63,212 nt of DNA from Gaiellales bacterium (GCA_036403155.1 DASWRM010000066.1:1-63212); one strand, 5' to 3'. Positions 18,164 through 27,179 are shown, counted from the first letter of the stretch. Numbers and translations are program-made. Notes: generated by a model from the sequence alone, not told the origin.

Positions 18164-19188
18164 CGCGCGGCCTCCGGCGCTCCGCCCAGCTGCCCCGCGC
18201 GAGCATCCTCGCGGCTTGCCTGAGGCAGCAGGCAGGCGTCGAGATGCTCTGCCCCGACCCGCGCTTCCAGCGCGGGAACCAGTTCCGTGCAGCGATCGAA
18301 GCGGTTCCCGCACCTCGGCGCGAACGCACATCCGGTCGGGAGGTCGATCAGCGACGGCGGCTGTCCAGGGATCGCCGCCAGCCGTGCCGGCTTCGGGCCG
18401 TCGAGCCGCGGCACCGAGCCCATCAGGCCCCAGGTGTACGGATGCTGCGGGCGGTCGAACAGGTCGAGCGTCGTGGCCCGCTCCACCGCGCGGCCCGCAT
18501 ACATGACCATGACGCGATCGGCCAGACCGGCGACCACGCCGATGTCGTGGGTGATCAGGATCACGGCCGCACCGGACTCAGCGCGAAGGCGGTCCAGCAA
18601 CTCGAGGATCTGTGCCTGAATCGTCACGTCGAGGGCGGTCGTCGGCTCGTCGGCGATCAGCAGCGCGGGACTGCATGAGAGCGCCATCGCGATCATCACG
18701 CGCTGCCGCATGCCCCCCGAGAACTGGTGCGGGTAGTCGCGGGCACGGTGCTCGGGCTCCGGTATGCCAACGCTGCGCAGCAGCTCGACCGCGCGTCGGG
18801 CGGCGGCCCGCCGCGTGACCTGCTCGTGCGCGCGGATCTGTTCGGCGATCTGCCAGCCGATTCGGTGCACCGGGTTGAGCGACGTCATCGGATCTTGAAA
18901 GATCATCGCCGCCTCACGGCCGCGGATCTCCCGGAGCCTGCGCTCGGGGAGCGTGAGCAGGTTGCGGCCGCGGAAGACCGCCTCGCCCTCGATGACGACG
19001 TTCGGGTCGTCGATCAGCCCGAGCATCGCCAGCATGCTGACGCTCTTTCCCGAGCCGGACTCGCCCACCACGCCGAGCACCTCGCCGGCATGCAGGTCGA
19101 GGTCGAGATCATCCACCGCGCGCACGAGCCCGGCCTCGGTGCGGAAGGTCACGCGCAGGCCGCGGACGGAGAGGAGCGGCTCGCTCAT
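18160..19188 (-). CDS. Peptide-type ABC importer ATP-binding protein, OppD/DppD-like
   Basis: 342-residue ATPase, partner of the OppF-like protein. Walker A 'GESGSGKSV', '[14 protein letters not shown]', signature 'SGGMRQR', Walker B '[13 protein letters not shown]' and 'ITHD' are present, with the C-terminal Cys-containing peptide-transporter extension ([15 protein letters not shown]). ATG at 19188 chosen because it overlaps the M20 stop (ATGA). OppD and OppF form the heterodimeric motor of Opp/Dpp-type importers, which move peptides, nickel, or modified amino acids and sugars. Confidence 0.93.
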   Translation of the reverse strand: MSEPLLSVRGLRVTFRTEAGLVRAVDDLDLDLHAGEVLGVVGESGSGKSVSMLAMLGLIDDPNVVIEGEAVFRGRNLLTLPERRLREIRGREAAMIFQDPMTSLNPVHRIGWQIAEQIRAHEQVTRRAAARRAVELLRSVGIPEPEHRARDYPHQFSGGMRQRVMIAMALSCSPALLIADEPTTALDVTIQAQILELLDRLRAESGAAVILITHDIGVVAGLADRVMVMYAGRAVERATTLDLFDRPQHPYTWGLMGSVPRLDGPKPARLAAIPGQPPSLIDLPTGCAFAPRCGNRFDRCTELVPALEARVGAEHLDACLLPQASREDARAGQLGGAPEAAR

Positions 19189-20318
19189 GCGGCTTCTCCA
19201 CAGAACGATCGCGCCGCCCGTTCCAGCACCGCTGCGCAGGTTTCGAGCGACTCGATGTCGACCCACTCCTCGGCCGTGTGCAGACCGGCGCCCTGCGGCC
19301 CGAACACGGCACAGGGGATACCGGCCTCGACCAGCACGCCCGAGTCCATCCATCCGTAGTCACTGCGGACGACGGGGGCGCGCCCGAGCACCTCCCCCGC
19401 AGCGCTGCTGAGCAGGGCGACGATCGGAGCATCCCGCCCGAGCATGACCGGCTCGCGTGCGATGACGACGTCGAAGCGCCCGCGAAAGCGGTCGTCCACG
19501 GCACGCGCGCCCTCCAACAGCCGCGCCATCTCCGCATGCGACTGCGCAACCGACTCGCCCGGCATCAGACAGCGTTCCACGCCGACCACGCATTCGGCCG
19601 GGTAGCTGGGATAGCTTTGGCCGCCCCGGATCGTGGACGCGTGGACGTTGGGCCGGCCCCATTCGGCGGTCGCACGCCCCGCCAGCTCACGGTCGAGCTG
19701 GAGGATCCCGGCGAGCAGCGGCCCCGCCAGCGCGATCCCGTCGACCCCCTGCTCCGGCTCACCTCCCGCAGACTCGCGCCCCTCGCTGGTCACGTCGTAC
19801 CAGACGAACCCACCATGCGCGAACACCACGTCGAGATCCGTCTGCTCCGGCAGCACGGCCGCGTCAGCGTGGTACCGCGCGACCAGCGACTCCGCTCCCA
19901 GGCTCGCCCATTCCTCGTCGATCACCCAGGCGAGCAGGAGGTCGCCCCCCAGCCGAGCACCGGCGGCGAGCCGCTCGGCGGCGACCACCGCAGCCGCAAT
20001 CCCGCCCTTCATATCGTTCGTGCCGCGCCCGTACATCCGGCCGCCACGAATTTCCGGGCGGAACTGGTTCGCCAGGCCGCCGACGACGTCCGTGTGGCCG
20101 CACACCATCAGCGCCGGGCCGCCGGCGCCGCGCAGGCGGCCGACGACGTTCGGGCGCCCCGGAGCCGCCTCCCAGACCTCGACCTCCAGCCCGGCCGTCT
20201 CCATGCGCGCCGCCAGCAGCCGAACGACCGCTCCCTCGCCCGCACCCCCGGGAACGAGCGAGGGGTTGGTCGAATCGACCGCCACCAGTTCGGCCAGCAG
20301 CTCGGCGACAGCGCTCAT
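19185..20318 (-). CDS. M20-family metallohydrolase (ArgE/DapE/carboxypeptidase G2-like)
   Basis: 377-residue zinc amidohydrolase. The metal and catalytic residues are visible: H75 and D77 (GHTDVV), D102 (GRGTNDMKGG), the Glu pair near 135-136 (IDEEW) and a late His (GAGLHTAEEW). An inserted dimerisation domain occupies about 180-290. Members cut N-acyl amino acids, dipeptides or similar amides. In this locus it could release an amino acid from a larger imported compound, such as a glycated dipeptide, before or after deglycation; that is inference. It overlaps both neighbours by four bases. Confidence 0.88.
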   Translation of the reverse strand: MSAVAELLAELVAVDSTNPSLVPGGAGEGAVVRLLAARMETAGLEVEVWEAAPGRPNVVGRLRGAGGPALMVCGHTDVVGGLANQFRPEIRGGRMYGRGTNDMKGGIAAAVVAAERLAAGARLGGDLLLAWVIDEEWASLGAESLVARYHADAAVLPEQTDLDVVFAHGGFVWYDVTSEGRESAGGEPEQGVDGIALAGPLLAGILQLDRELAGRATAEWGRPNVHASTIRGGQSYPSYPAECVVGVERCLMPGESVAQSHAEMARLLEGARAVDDRFRGRFDVVIAREPVMLGRDAPIVALLSSAAGEVLGRAPVVRSDYGWMDSGVLVEAGIPCAVFGPQGAGLHTAEEWVDIESLETCAAVLERAARSFCGEAA

Positions 20319-21307
20319 GGAGCAGCCCCGCAGGAACCGCGCACGATCAGGTGCGTGTCCAGGCGCACGCGCCGCCGGGGCCCGTCGTCACCCGCGATGC
20401 GAGCAAGCAGCCGCTCGCCTGCGATGCGGCCGAGCTCGCCGACCGGCTGCGACACGACGGTGAGCGGCGGATCCACGAGGGTCGTCCAATCCAGGTCGTC
20501 GAACCCGACGATCGCCACGTCCGCCGGGATCTGCAGCCCCAGCTCGCGGCATGCGAGAACGGCGCCGTACGTCATGAAGTTGTTGGCGGTGAACAGGGCC
20601 GACGGCCTGTCACGGCGGGCGAGCAGCGACCGCGCCGCCCGCACACCGTCCGCCTGGCTCGACCCACCGATGGACACCAGCGACTCGTCGAGCAGCCCTG
20701 CCTCCCGGAGCGTCCGGCGGTAGCCGGCGAGGCGTTCGGCCGAGGAGCTGATGGCCGGCGTGTCCGAGATCATCCCGATGCGGGCATGACGGAGGGAGAG
20801 CAGGTGCTCCACGGCCCGTCGCGCACCGGCGGTGTTCCGCGCGAGCACCGCGTCTGCGTCGACGCCGGGGACGGTGCGGTCGAGCAGCACCAAGGGCGGT
20901 GAGCCGCTGAACGATCCGGAGCCCGCGCCGGGAGCCGGCACCACCACGAGACCGTCCACGCGCCTCGCCCGCAGCGCCTGCATCGCCCGGCGCTCGCGGG
21001 CAGGGTCCTCGTCGGCATTCGCGAGCAGCACGGTGTAGCCGCGCGGCTCGAGGGCATCTGCCAGTCCGCGCGCCACACCGGCGAAGAAGGGATTGTCGAT
21101 GTCGCCGACGATGAGGCCGACCGTGTGCGTTGCGCGCGACACGAGCGCACGTGCGACGCCGTTTGGCGTATAGCCCAACGCGGTCGCCGTCTCCGTGACC
21201 CGCACCCTGGCATCGGCGCTGGCATAGCCGTAGTTCCCCAGGACGCGGGCGGCGGTGGCCTGCGACACGCCGGCGGCGCGCGCAACGTCCCTCACGGTGA
21301 CAGCCAT
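20315..21307 (-). CDS. LacI-family transcriptional regulator
   Basis: 330-residue repressor. The N-terminal helix-turn-helix and hinge (TVRDVARAAGVSQATAARVLGNYGYAS...R..V...A..LGYTPN) are typical, followed by a periplasmic-binding-type sensor domain (VGLIVGDIDNPFF, VGFDDLDW). The ATG at 21307 is ten bases from a LacI-type near-palindrome (21317-21330), so it probably controls its own operon and the divergent catabolic operon. Its ligand is probably the Amadori compound or a phosphorylated intermediate (inference). It is the first gene of the leftward operon, followed by the M20 and ATPase genes. Confidence 0.92.
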   Translation of the reverse strand: MAVTVRDVARAAGVSQATAARVLGNYGYASADARVRVTETATALGYTPNGVARALVSRATHTVGLIVGDIDNPFFAGVARGLADALEPRGYTVLLANADEDPARERRAMQALRARRVDGLVVVPAPGAGSGSFSGSPPLVLLDRTVPGVDADAVLARNTAGARRAVEHLLSLRHARIGMISDTPAISSSAERLAGYRRTLREAGLLDESLVSIGGSSQADGVRAARSLLARRDRPSALFTANNFMTYGAVLACRELGLQIPADVAIVGFDDLDWTTLVDPPLTVVSQPVGELGRIAGERLLARIAGDDGPRRRVRLDTHLIVRGSCGAAP

Positions 21308-21316
21308 GACGCCGCA

Positions 21317-21330
21317 TGATAGCGTTATCA
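21317..21330. promoter_or_regulatory. LacI-type operator between divergent operons
   Basis: TGATAGCGTTATCA is a 14-base near-palindrome with the central CG typical of LacI-family sites; only the pair flanking CG is imperfect. It lies in the 56-base gap between the LacI start (21307) and the frlB-like start (21364), where a bound repressor could block both promoters. Confidence 0.75.
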
Positions 21331-21363
21331 GGTCGTTGGCAAACCCCGGCCGAGAGGAATGGC

Positions 21364-22419
21364 GTGGATCACCTTGACGAGCTGGTGGAAGGGGCGAAGA
21401 GCTCCGAGTTGTTCTCGGCGCCGCACCTCGAAGCGGATGCCGGCCGCTTCCTCGCCGAGCAGGCCGACGGCGTTCTCGAGCTGGCGGCGGACGCACGATC
21501 ACGCGGGCGGCGAGTGTTCTTCGTCGGCAGCGGCGGATCGTGGGCGAGCATGTACAGCGGCAAATGGCTGTGCGACCGCCTGACGGGCGCGATCACCGAC
21601 GTGCTGCCGTCCTACGAGCTGGTCTGGCGCCGGCCGGCCGCTCTCGACTCGGACGCGCTGGTCATCCTCGCCAGCTACTCGGGCCGTACCGAGGACACGA
21701 TGGAGGCCCTGCGCTTCGCTCGCAGCCGCGGCGCCGAAACCGTCGCCGTGACCCGCAGCGCCGACTCGCCGCTCGCGGCCCAGGCCGCCCATGTCCTTGC
21801 ATATGACTCACCCGGCCTGTACTGCCTCCCCCTCCTCGCCGTCACGCTGTTCGCCTCACGCTGGGGAGAGCTGGACGGGAACGGCGAGGCGGCGGAGCTG
21901 CTCGAGGCGGTGCACGAGGTGCCCCGACAGGTGGGCGACGCGTATCGGTCCCAGGCCGAGCGCGGGCGTGAGCTCGCTGAGCGGTTCCGGGACTCCGATC
22001 TCCTCTACTGCATAGGCGCGGGGCCGCTGTTCGGACTCGCCTACAAGTTCGGCCTGACCGTGTTCATGGAGAACATGCGAATCCACGGATCGGTGATCGA
22101 AAGCGCTGAGTTCCGGCACGGGCCGGCCGAGATGCTCGACCGCCGCGGCGCGGACATGGCCGTTGTCGTCGGCACCGACGAGTCGCGCGAGATGACGCTC
22201 CGAACGCTGCACTTCGCCGAGCAGCACGGCGCGCGCACGGCCGTGTTCGACGCCGCCGATTTCGCAGGCGTCCACCCCCTGCTGACGCCATTCGTCCTGA
22301 AGGTGGCGCTCCAGTGGTTCATCGTCTACGCGACCCTCATGCGCGGCATCGACGACCTCGACGACCGCGCCTACATGGGACGTCAGGTGCTCGCGAAGGA
22401 GGGCTCGACCTGGCCCTGA
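21364..22419 (+). CDS. frlB: FrlB/FraB-like SIS-domain deglycase (Amadori phosphate deglycase)
   Basis: 351 residues with two sugar isomerase (SIS) domains (about 46-150 and 213-330). The second half follows E. coli fructoselysine-6-phosphate deglycase closely in a by-eye comparison: GAGPL...YK.G..V.ME, HGSVIES.EFRHGP, GTDESR..TLR, HPLLTPF and a late D.R.YMG. E246 and H252 correspond to the acid/base residues reported for the FrlB/FraB group. The reaction would split a fructosamine 6-phosphate into glucose 6-phosphate and a free amine or amino acid. The GTG start has GAGAGGAAT just upstream and sits 33 bases after the operator. Confidence 0.85.
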   Translation: MDHLDELVEGAKSSELFSAPHLEADAGRFLAEQADGVLELAADARSRGRRVFFVGSGGSWASMYSGKWLCDRLTGAITDVLPSYELVWRRPAALDSDALVILASYSGRTEDTMEALRFARSRGAETVAVTRSADSPLAAQAAHVLAYDSPGLYCLPLLAVTLFASRWGELDGNGEAAELLEAVHEVPRQVGDAYRSQAERGRELAERFRDSDLLYCIGAGPLFGLAYKFGLTVFMENMRIHGSVIESAEFRHGPAEMLDRRGADMAVVVGTDESREMTLRTLHFAEQHGARTAVFDAADFAGVHPLLTPFVLKVALQWFIVYATLMRGIDDLDDRAYMGRQVLAKEGSTWP

Positions 22420-23204
22420 GCGCCGCCGCCGTCGGTGACAACTGCGTGGACCGCTACGTCGACGCCGGTCTCGCCCTGGCCGGGGGGAATGCTCTCAACG
22501 TCGCGGTCGGCCTCGCGGGCGCCGGTATTGAGAGCCACTACCTGGGGGCGGTCGGCCGCGACGAGGACGGCCATCTCGTCCTGCGCACCGCATCCGCGGC
22601 GAGCGTCGACGTCTCGCGCGTACGACGTCTCGACGCTCCGACCGGCGTGACGCTCGTGCGCCTCTCGCACGATGGCGAGCGCAGTTTCGTCGAGGAGCGG
22701 CTCGGGGCGAGCGGCGAGTATCGCGTCACAGACGGCGATATCGCCTTCATGCGCTCGTGCGGGTGGGTGCACATGGCGAACCTGGCCGAGGCGGATCGGG
22801 TCGCGGCGCACCTGCGCGGCGTTCCGGTGTCCTACGACTTTGCGCTCGACCACACGCAGGCGGCGATCGAACGGTACGCACCCCGCCTCGCAATCGCATT
22901 CTTCTCCGGTGCCGGGCTGGCACGCGACGAAGCGGTCGCCCTGGCGGGGCGCGCGATCGATGCCGGGGCAGAGGAGGTGATCGTCACGCGCGGTCGGGGG
23001 GGCAGCATGGCGGTCAACAGCGCTGTGACGGAGGTGCCCGCGCAGCCGGTGGAGGTGGTCGACACCCTGGGCGCGGGTGACGCGCTGATCGCCGCGGTGA
23101 TCTCGGCGCGAGTACGAGGGCTCGATCTCGAGGAGGCTCTGGAGGCGGGAAGCGCAGCCGCCGCCAGGGCGTGCACGCATCACGGCGCATGGGAGCAGAC
23201 ATGA
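22410..23204 (+). CDS. frlD: FrlD-like PfkB-family kinase (fructosamine 6-kinase)
   Basis: 264-residue ribokinase-fold kinase. The start VGDNCVDRY, the GGNA.NVAV segment and the ending 'HHGAW' match E. coli fructoselysine 6-kinase, and the catalytic DTLGAGD (Asp 224) is present. It would phosphorylate the imported Amadori compound at C6 for the deglycase. No ATG, GTG or TTG is available near the conserved N-terminus; CTG at 22410 lies seven bases after a strong AAGGAGGG (22396-22403), making a rare CTG start likely (CTG 22416 is an alternative). It overlaps the end of frlB, so the two are coupled. Confidence 0.85.
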   Translation: MALSAAAVGDNCVDRYVDAGLALAGGNALNVAVGLAGAGIESHYLGAVGRDEDGHLVLRTASAASVDVSRVRRLDAPTGVTLVRLSHDGERSFVEERLGASGEYRVTDGDIAFMRSCGWVHMANLAEADRVAAHLRGVPVSYDFALDHTQAAIERYAPRLAIAFFSGAGLARDEAVALAGRAIDAGAEEVIVTRGRGGSMAVNSAVTEVPAQPVEVVDTLGAGDALIAAVISARVRGLDLEEALEAGSAAAARACTHHGAWEQT

Positions 23205-24559
23205 TCACGACTCGTTCGCAGCAGTTGTTCGACCAGGCAGCACGCACGCTCGTCGGCGGCGTCGGCTCAGGGACACGTTCTCCACGGTCGGGGTGGCTTC
23301 CGGCGCCCGTCTTCGTCCGGTCGGGGGACGGCGCCTGGCTGACCGATGAGGACGGGAACCGCTACCTCGACTACGTGATGGGCCAGGGGCCGCTGATCCT
23401 GGGCCACCGCCCGCGGACGGTGATCGAGCAGGTGACGCGGACGCTCGAGGAGCGCGGCTCGCTGGTCTCGCTCGCCCACGACCTCGAAGGACAGGCCGCC
23501 GAGGCGATCGTGTCGCGCATGCCGGCGGTCGACCTGGTGCGCTTCTCGAGCAGTGGCACGGAGGCCGCGATGTACGCGCTGCGGTTTGCGCGGGCCTTCA
23601 CCGGCCGAGACCTGATCCTGCGGTTCGAAGGGCACTACCACGGCTGGTCGGATGCGATCCACTGGTCGGCCCACCCATCGCCCGAGTCGTGGGGCCCGGA
23701 CGACGCACCGACGGTCACGCCCGGATCGACCGGGATGCCCGCCGCCGTCGGCGACACGCTGGTGGTCGAGCGGTGGAACGACACCGCCGCGCTCGAGCGA
23801 GCGTTTGCCGCACACGGCGACCGCATAGCGGCCGTGATCACCGAGCCCATCCTGGGAAACTGCGGCGGCCTCATGCCGGCGGACGGCTACTTGGAGCGCA
23901 TGCGCGAGCTTGCCACACAGGCCGGGGCACTGCTGATCTTCGACGAGGTCCTGACCGGCTTTCGAATCGGGTCCGGAGGCGCACAGCAGATGCTCGGCAT
24001 CGAGCCGGACCTGACGGTCCTGGCCAAGGCGATCGGGGCGGGGTTCCCCGTCGCGGCGCTGGGCGGACGGCGCGAGGTGATGGAGCAGGCCGCCGACGGC
24101 CGGACCATGCACGGCGGTACCTACAACTCGAACATGCTGGTCTGCGCAGCGGTCATCGCCGCCTGCCGAGAGACCGGCGCGGAGGGGTTCTATGACCGTC
24201 TCAACGCGCGCGGCGCGCGACTCGCGAACGGTCTGGTTGAGGCGGCCCAAAACGCCGGCATGGACGCGTGCTGGAGCGGCGTCGGCGCCCTCTTCCAGCT
24301 CTGGTTCTCGGCCGATCCGCCCCGCGACTACCGAGAGGCGCACGCCATCGCCGCGCGTAGCCCGTTCTTCTCCCTCTACCGGGAGCTACGCGACCGCCGG
24401 GTGCTGATCCAGCCTCCCCAGGAGGGATTGTGGTTGATCTCAGGCGCGCACAGCGACGACGACGTCGACCGCACGCTGGAGGCGGCGGTGGACGCCATGC
24501 CCGCGGTGGCGCAGGCGCTCGCCGACGGTACCGTCGGCCCGATGGGCGGCCTGCGATGA
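23201..24559 (+). CDS. Class III PLP-dependent aminotransferase/aminomutase, GSA-AM-like
   Basis: 452-residue fold-type I PLP enzyme resembling glutamate-1-semialdehyde aminomutase. The PLP lysine is K276 (LAKAIGAGFP), the cofactor-ring Asp is in IFDEVLTGFR, the phosphate segment is SSGTEA near 117-122, and the TEPILGN segment is present. It is unlikely to be the tetrapyrrole enzyme, because it sits inside a sugar-amine catabolic operon and overlaps the kinase stop (ATGA). Class III members also include amino-acid racemases and omega-aminotransferases. It may racemise or deaminate the amino acid freed by the deglycase (inference). Confidence 0.85.
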   Translation: MITTRSQQLFDQAARTLVGGVGSGTRSPRSGWLPAPVFVRSGDGAWLTDEDGNRYLDYVMGQGPLILGHRPRTVIEQVTRTLEERGSLVSLAHDLEGQAAEAIVSRMPAVDLVRFSSSGTEAAMYALRFARAFTGRDLILRFEGHYHGWSDAIHWSAHPSPESWGPDDAPTVTPGSTGMPAAVGDTLVVERWNDTAALERAFAAHGDRIAAVITEPILGNCGGLMPADGYLERMRELATQAGALLIFDEVLTGFRIGSGGAQQMLGIEPDLTVLAKAIGAGFPVAALGGRREVMEQAADGRTMHGGTYNSNMLVCAAVIAACRETGAEGFYDRLNARGARLANGLVEAAQNAGMDACWSGVGALFQLWFSADPPRDYREAHAIAARSPFFSLYRELRDRRVLIQPPQEGLWLISGAHSDDDVDRTLEAAVDAMPAVAQALADGTVGPMGGLR

Positions 24560-26199
24560 GCGCGGCGCGAGTGGCAGCCACGATGGCGGCGCTCTGCACG
24601 GTGCTCGCAGGCTGCGGCGGGGGCAGCGGTTCCGCCGGCGGCTCGGGTGGGGGCACCCCGGTGAACGGCGGCATCCTCCAGGCGGGCATCCCGGGAAACC
24701 CGGACCACCTCGACCCGGCGCTGTCCTACACCAACGAAGGCTGGGAGATCCTCGAGGCGACGAACAACGGGCTGCTGACCTTCAAGAAGGTGGCGGGCGG
24801 GGCCGGCGCACAGGTCGTTCCGGACATCGCGAGCGCCATGCCGACGGTCGGCGACGGCGGCACCACCTACACGTTCCACCTCCGGTCAGGCGTGATGTTC
24901 TCGTCGCCCGTGAACCGCGAGGTCAAGCCGTCCGACTTCAAGTTCTCGATCGAGCGGCTGTTCCGAGTGGACTCCGGCGGCGTCGGATTCTTCACGGGGA
25001 TCGCGGGCGCGGAGCAGTACGCGAAGACGCGAAAGGGCGGAATCCCCGGGATCGTCGCGGACGACAAGGCGATGACGATCACGTTCCATCTGACGAAGCC
25101 TGACGGCACCTTCGATGACTACATCGCGACGCCGTTCGCCTTCGCCCTGCCGGTGGGCACGCCCGACAAGGACATCTCCACGATCGCGCAGTGGCGCGTC
25201 GCGACGGGGCCTTACCGGATCACGGACTACGTGCCCCACCAGACGATCGCGATCCGGCGCAACGCGACGTTCCACTCGTGGACGGCCGACACGCCGAATG
25301 GCCACATCGACGGCATCGACGTGCACATCGGCGTGACGCCGGAGCAGTCGGTCAACGAGATCGCGGACGGGCAGTTGGACTGGTATTTCGAATCGGTCCC
25401 GCCGGACCGGTTGACGGCCCTGAAGGCGCAGTACCCCGACCAGGTCTTCCCCTTCACCCGAAACAACACGACCTTCTTCGTCATGAACGAGCGCAAGTAC
25501 CCGTTCACGAAGCTCGCGGTGCGCCAGGCGGTCAACTATGCGATCGACCGCAACGCCCTGGTCAAGATCTACGGCGGCCAGGGCACGCCGACCGAGAACA
25601 TCGTGCCCCCCGGGTTCGGCGGCGCATACAAGCCGCACCACCTGTACCCGCACGATCTCGACCGGGCGCGGAAGCTGATCCAGCAGGCGGGGGTAGAAGG
25701 AGCGCAGGTGACAGTGTGGGGCCACAACACGGAGCCGACGCCGGCCGCCGTGCAGTACCTGGCGGGCGTGCTCAACCAGATCGGGCTCAAGGCCACCGTG
25801 AAGACGTTCGACGAGTCCGTCTACTGGGACACGATCGCCAGCGAGAAGGGAGATCCCCAGATCATGTTCAACGACTGGAACGAGGACTATCCCGAGGCTC
25901 AGGACTGGATCGACGTGATGCTGAACGGCGAGCATATTGTCAATGTCGGCAACAACGACATCTCGAATACCAACGTCCCGGCGTACAACAAGCTGATCGA
26001 CAGGGCGAAGGCGATGCCGCTCGGCCCGGCCCGCAACGCCATCTGGGCGAAGCTCGACGAGCTGTTCATGAAGAACGACGCCGGCTGGGCGCCGTTCATG
26101 AACCGCGAATGGCCCAAGTTCGTGTCCAAGCGGCTGCACGGGCTGGTGTTCAACGGCACCTACTTCGAGTTGTTCCCGTCGATGTGGTTGAGCAAGTGA
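24556..26199 (+). CDS. Peptide/sugar-amine-type ABC substrate-binding lipoprotein 1
   Basis: 547-residue family 5 solute-binding protein (DppA/OppA type). A short signal ends in the lipobox LAGC near residue 18, followed by a Gly/Ser linker. Family marks include 'HLDPALSYTNEGWEILEATN', 'SIERLFRVDSGG', 'ATGPYRITDYVPHQ' and 'AVRQAVNYAIDRNALVKI'. It captures the substrate outside the membrane for the two permeases directly downstream. The ATG overlaps the aminotransferase stop (ATGA). It is closely related to the second binding protein at 28155-29792, so the locus carries two receptors for one transporter. Confidence 0.93.
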   Translation: MSAARVAATMAALCTVLAGCGGGSGSAGGSGGGTPVNGGILQAGIPGNPDHLDPALSYTNEGWEILEATNNGLLTFKKVAGGAGAQVVPDIASAMPTVGDGGTTYTFHLRSGVMFSSPVNREVKPSDFKFSIERLFRVDSGGVGFFTGIAGAEQYAKTRKGGIPGIVADDKAMTITFHLTKPDGTFDDYIATPFAFALPVGTPDKDISTIAQWRVATGPYRITDYVPHQTIAIRRNATFHSWTADTPNGHIDGIDVHIGVTPEQSVNEIADGQLDWYFESVPPDRLTALKAQYPDQVFPFTRNNTTFFVMNERKYPFTKLAVRQAVNYAIDRNALVKIYGGQGTPTENIVPPGFGGAYKPHHLYPHDLDRARKLIQQAGVEGAQVTVWGHNTEPTPAAVQYLAGVLNQIGLKATVKTFDESVYWDTIASEKGDPQIMFNDWNEDYPEAQDWIDVMLNGEHIVNVGNNDISNTNVPAYNKLIDRAKAMPLGPARNAIWAKLDELFMKNDAGWAPFMNREWPKFVSKRLHGLVFNGTYFELFPSMWLSK

Positions 26200-27179
26200 C
26201 CGCGAGCGCGCCGCTGGCGTCCGGCAGCTTCCGGACCGCATGGCGGCGGCTGCGCCGCAACCCCGCGGCGATCCTCTCCGCACTCGTGTTGATCGGCGTG
26301 GTGTTCGCGTGCTTCCCCGGTGCGCCGCTCTGGGTCTCGCACGCCTGCAACCACGGGCCGGACGACCAGAACATCCAGGGCACCGTGTCGAACGGTGGGC
26401 GTCGGGTGCCGGTGGTCGCAAACGACGGCACGCCCATCGGCCCGGGGCTCCGCGCCTGTTACCTGCTGGGCGCGGACAGCAACGGGCGCGACCTCTTCGT
26501 GCGGCTGCTCTACGGCGGACGGGTCTCGCTCGAGGTCGGGTTCAGCTCAGCCGTCGCGTGCGTCGGGATCGCCCTCATCCTTGGCATTCTCGCCGCCTAC
26601 GCGGGCGGGCTCACCGACTCGCTGATCTCGCGAGTGCTGGACCTGATCTGGTCGTTCCCGGTGTATCTGCTGGCCGTTGCGCTCGCCACGGTGCTCGCCG
26701 TGAACGGGCTGTCGGTGGGGCCGGTGCACGTGGCGTCGACCTCGCTTCTGATACCCATCGTCGTCATTGCGGTGGTGTACATCCCGTACGTCGCACGTCC
26801 GATCCGCGGGCAGGTGTTGACGCTGCGGCGCATGGAGTTCGTCGAAGCCGCCGTGGCGAGCGGCTACAGCCCGATCCGCATCATGCTGGTCGAGCTGCTG
26901 CCCAACGTCGCATCGATGGCGCTCGTGTTCCTGACCCTGATCGTGGCGACGAACATCCTCACCGAGGCGGCGCTGTCGTTCCTCGGCGTGGGCGTCCCGC
27001 TGCTCACGCCGAGCTGGGGCAACATCATCGAGCAGGGATACCAGACGATCGTCACGGCGCCCTGGCTGACCGTGGCGCCCGGCCTGGCGATCATGCTCAC
27101 CGTCGTCTCGCTGAACGTGCTCGGCGACGCGCTCCGCGACGCACTCGACCCGCACGCCCGCCTCAGGATCCGGGGCTGA
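26196..27179 (+). CDS. ABC importer permease, DppC/OppC-like
   Basis: 327 residues, six helices. An N-terminal helix (about 26-44) is followed by a periplasmic insert leading to 'YLLGADSNGRDLFVRLLYGGRVSLEVG', the DppC signature. The EAA-type loop is 'VEAAVASGYSPIRIMLVELLPN'. GTG at 26196 is preferred because it overlaps the preceding stop (GTGA); another GTG lies 12 bases upstream. Pairs with the DppB-like protein encoded next and with the two ATPases on the far side of the operator. Confidence 0.93.
   Translation: MTASAPLASGSFRTAWRRLRRNPAAILSALVLIGVVFACFPGAPLWVSHACNHGPDDQNIQGTVSNGGRRVPVVANDGTPIGPGLRACYLLGADSNGRDLFVRLLYGGRVSLEVGFSSAVACVGIALILGILAAYAGGLTDSLISRVLDLIWSFPVYLLAVALATVLAVNGLSVGPVHVASTSLLIPIVVIAVVYIPYVARPIRGQVLTLRRMEFVEAAVASGYSPIRIMLVELLPNVASMALVFLTLIVATNILTEAALSFLGVGVPLLTPSWGNIIEQGYQTIVTAPWLTVAPGLAIMLTVVSLNVLGDALRDALDPHARLRIRG

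Noticed and set aside
18231-18331. Longer N-terminal version of the OppF-like ATPase
   Set aside because: Would overlap the OppD-like gene by 170 bases and adds Arg/Gly-rich, non-conserved residues; GTG 18163 has a normal GTGA overlap.
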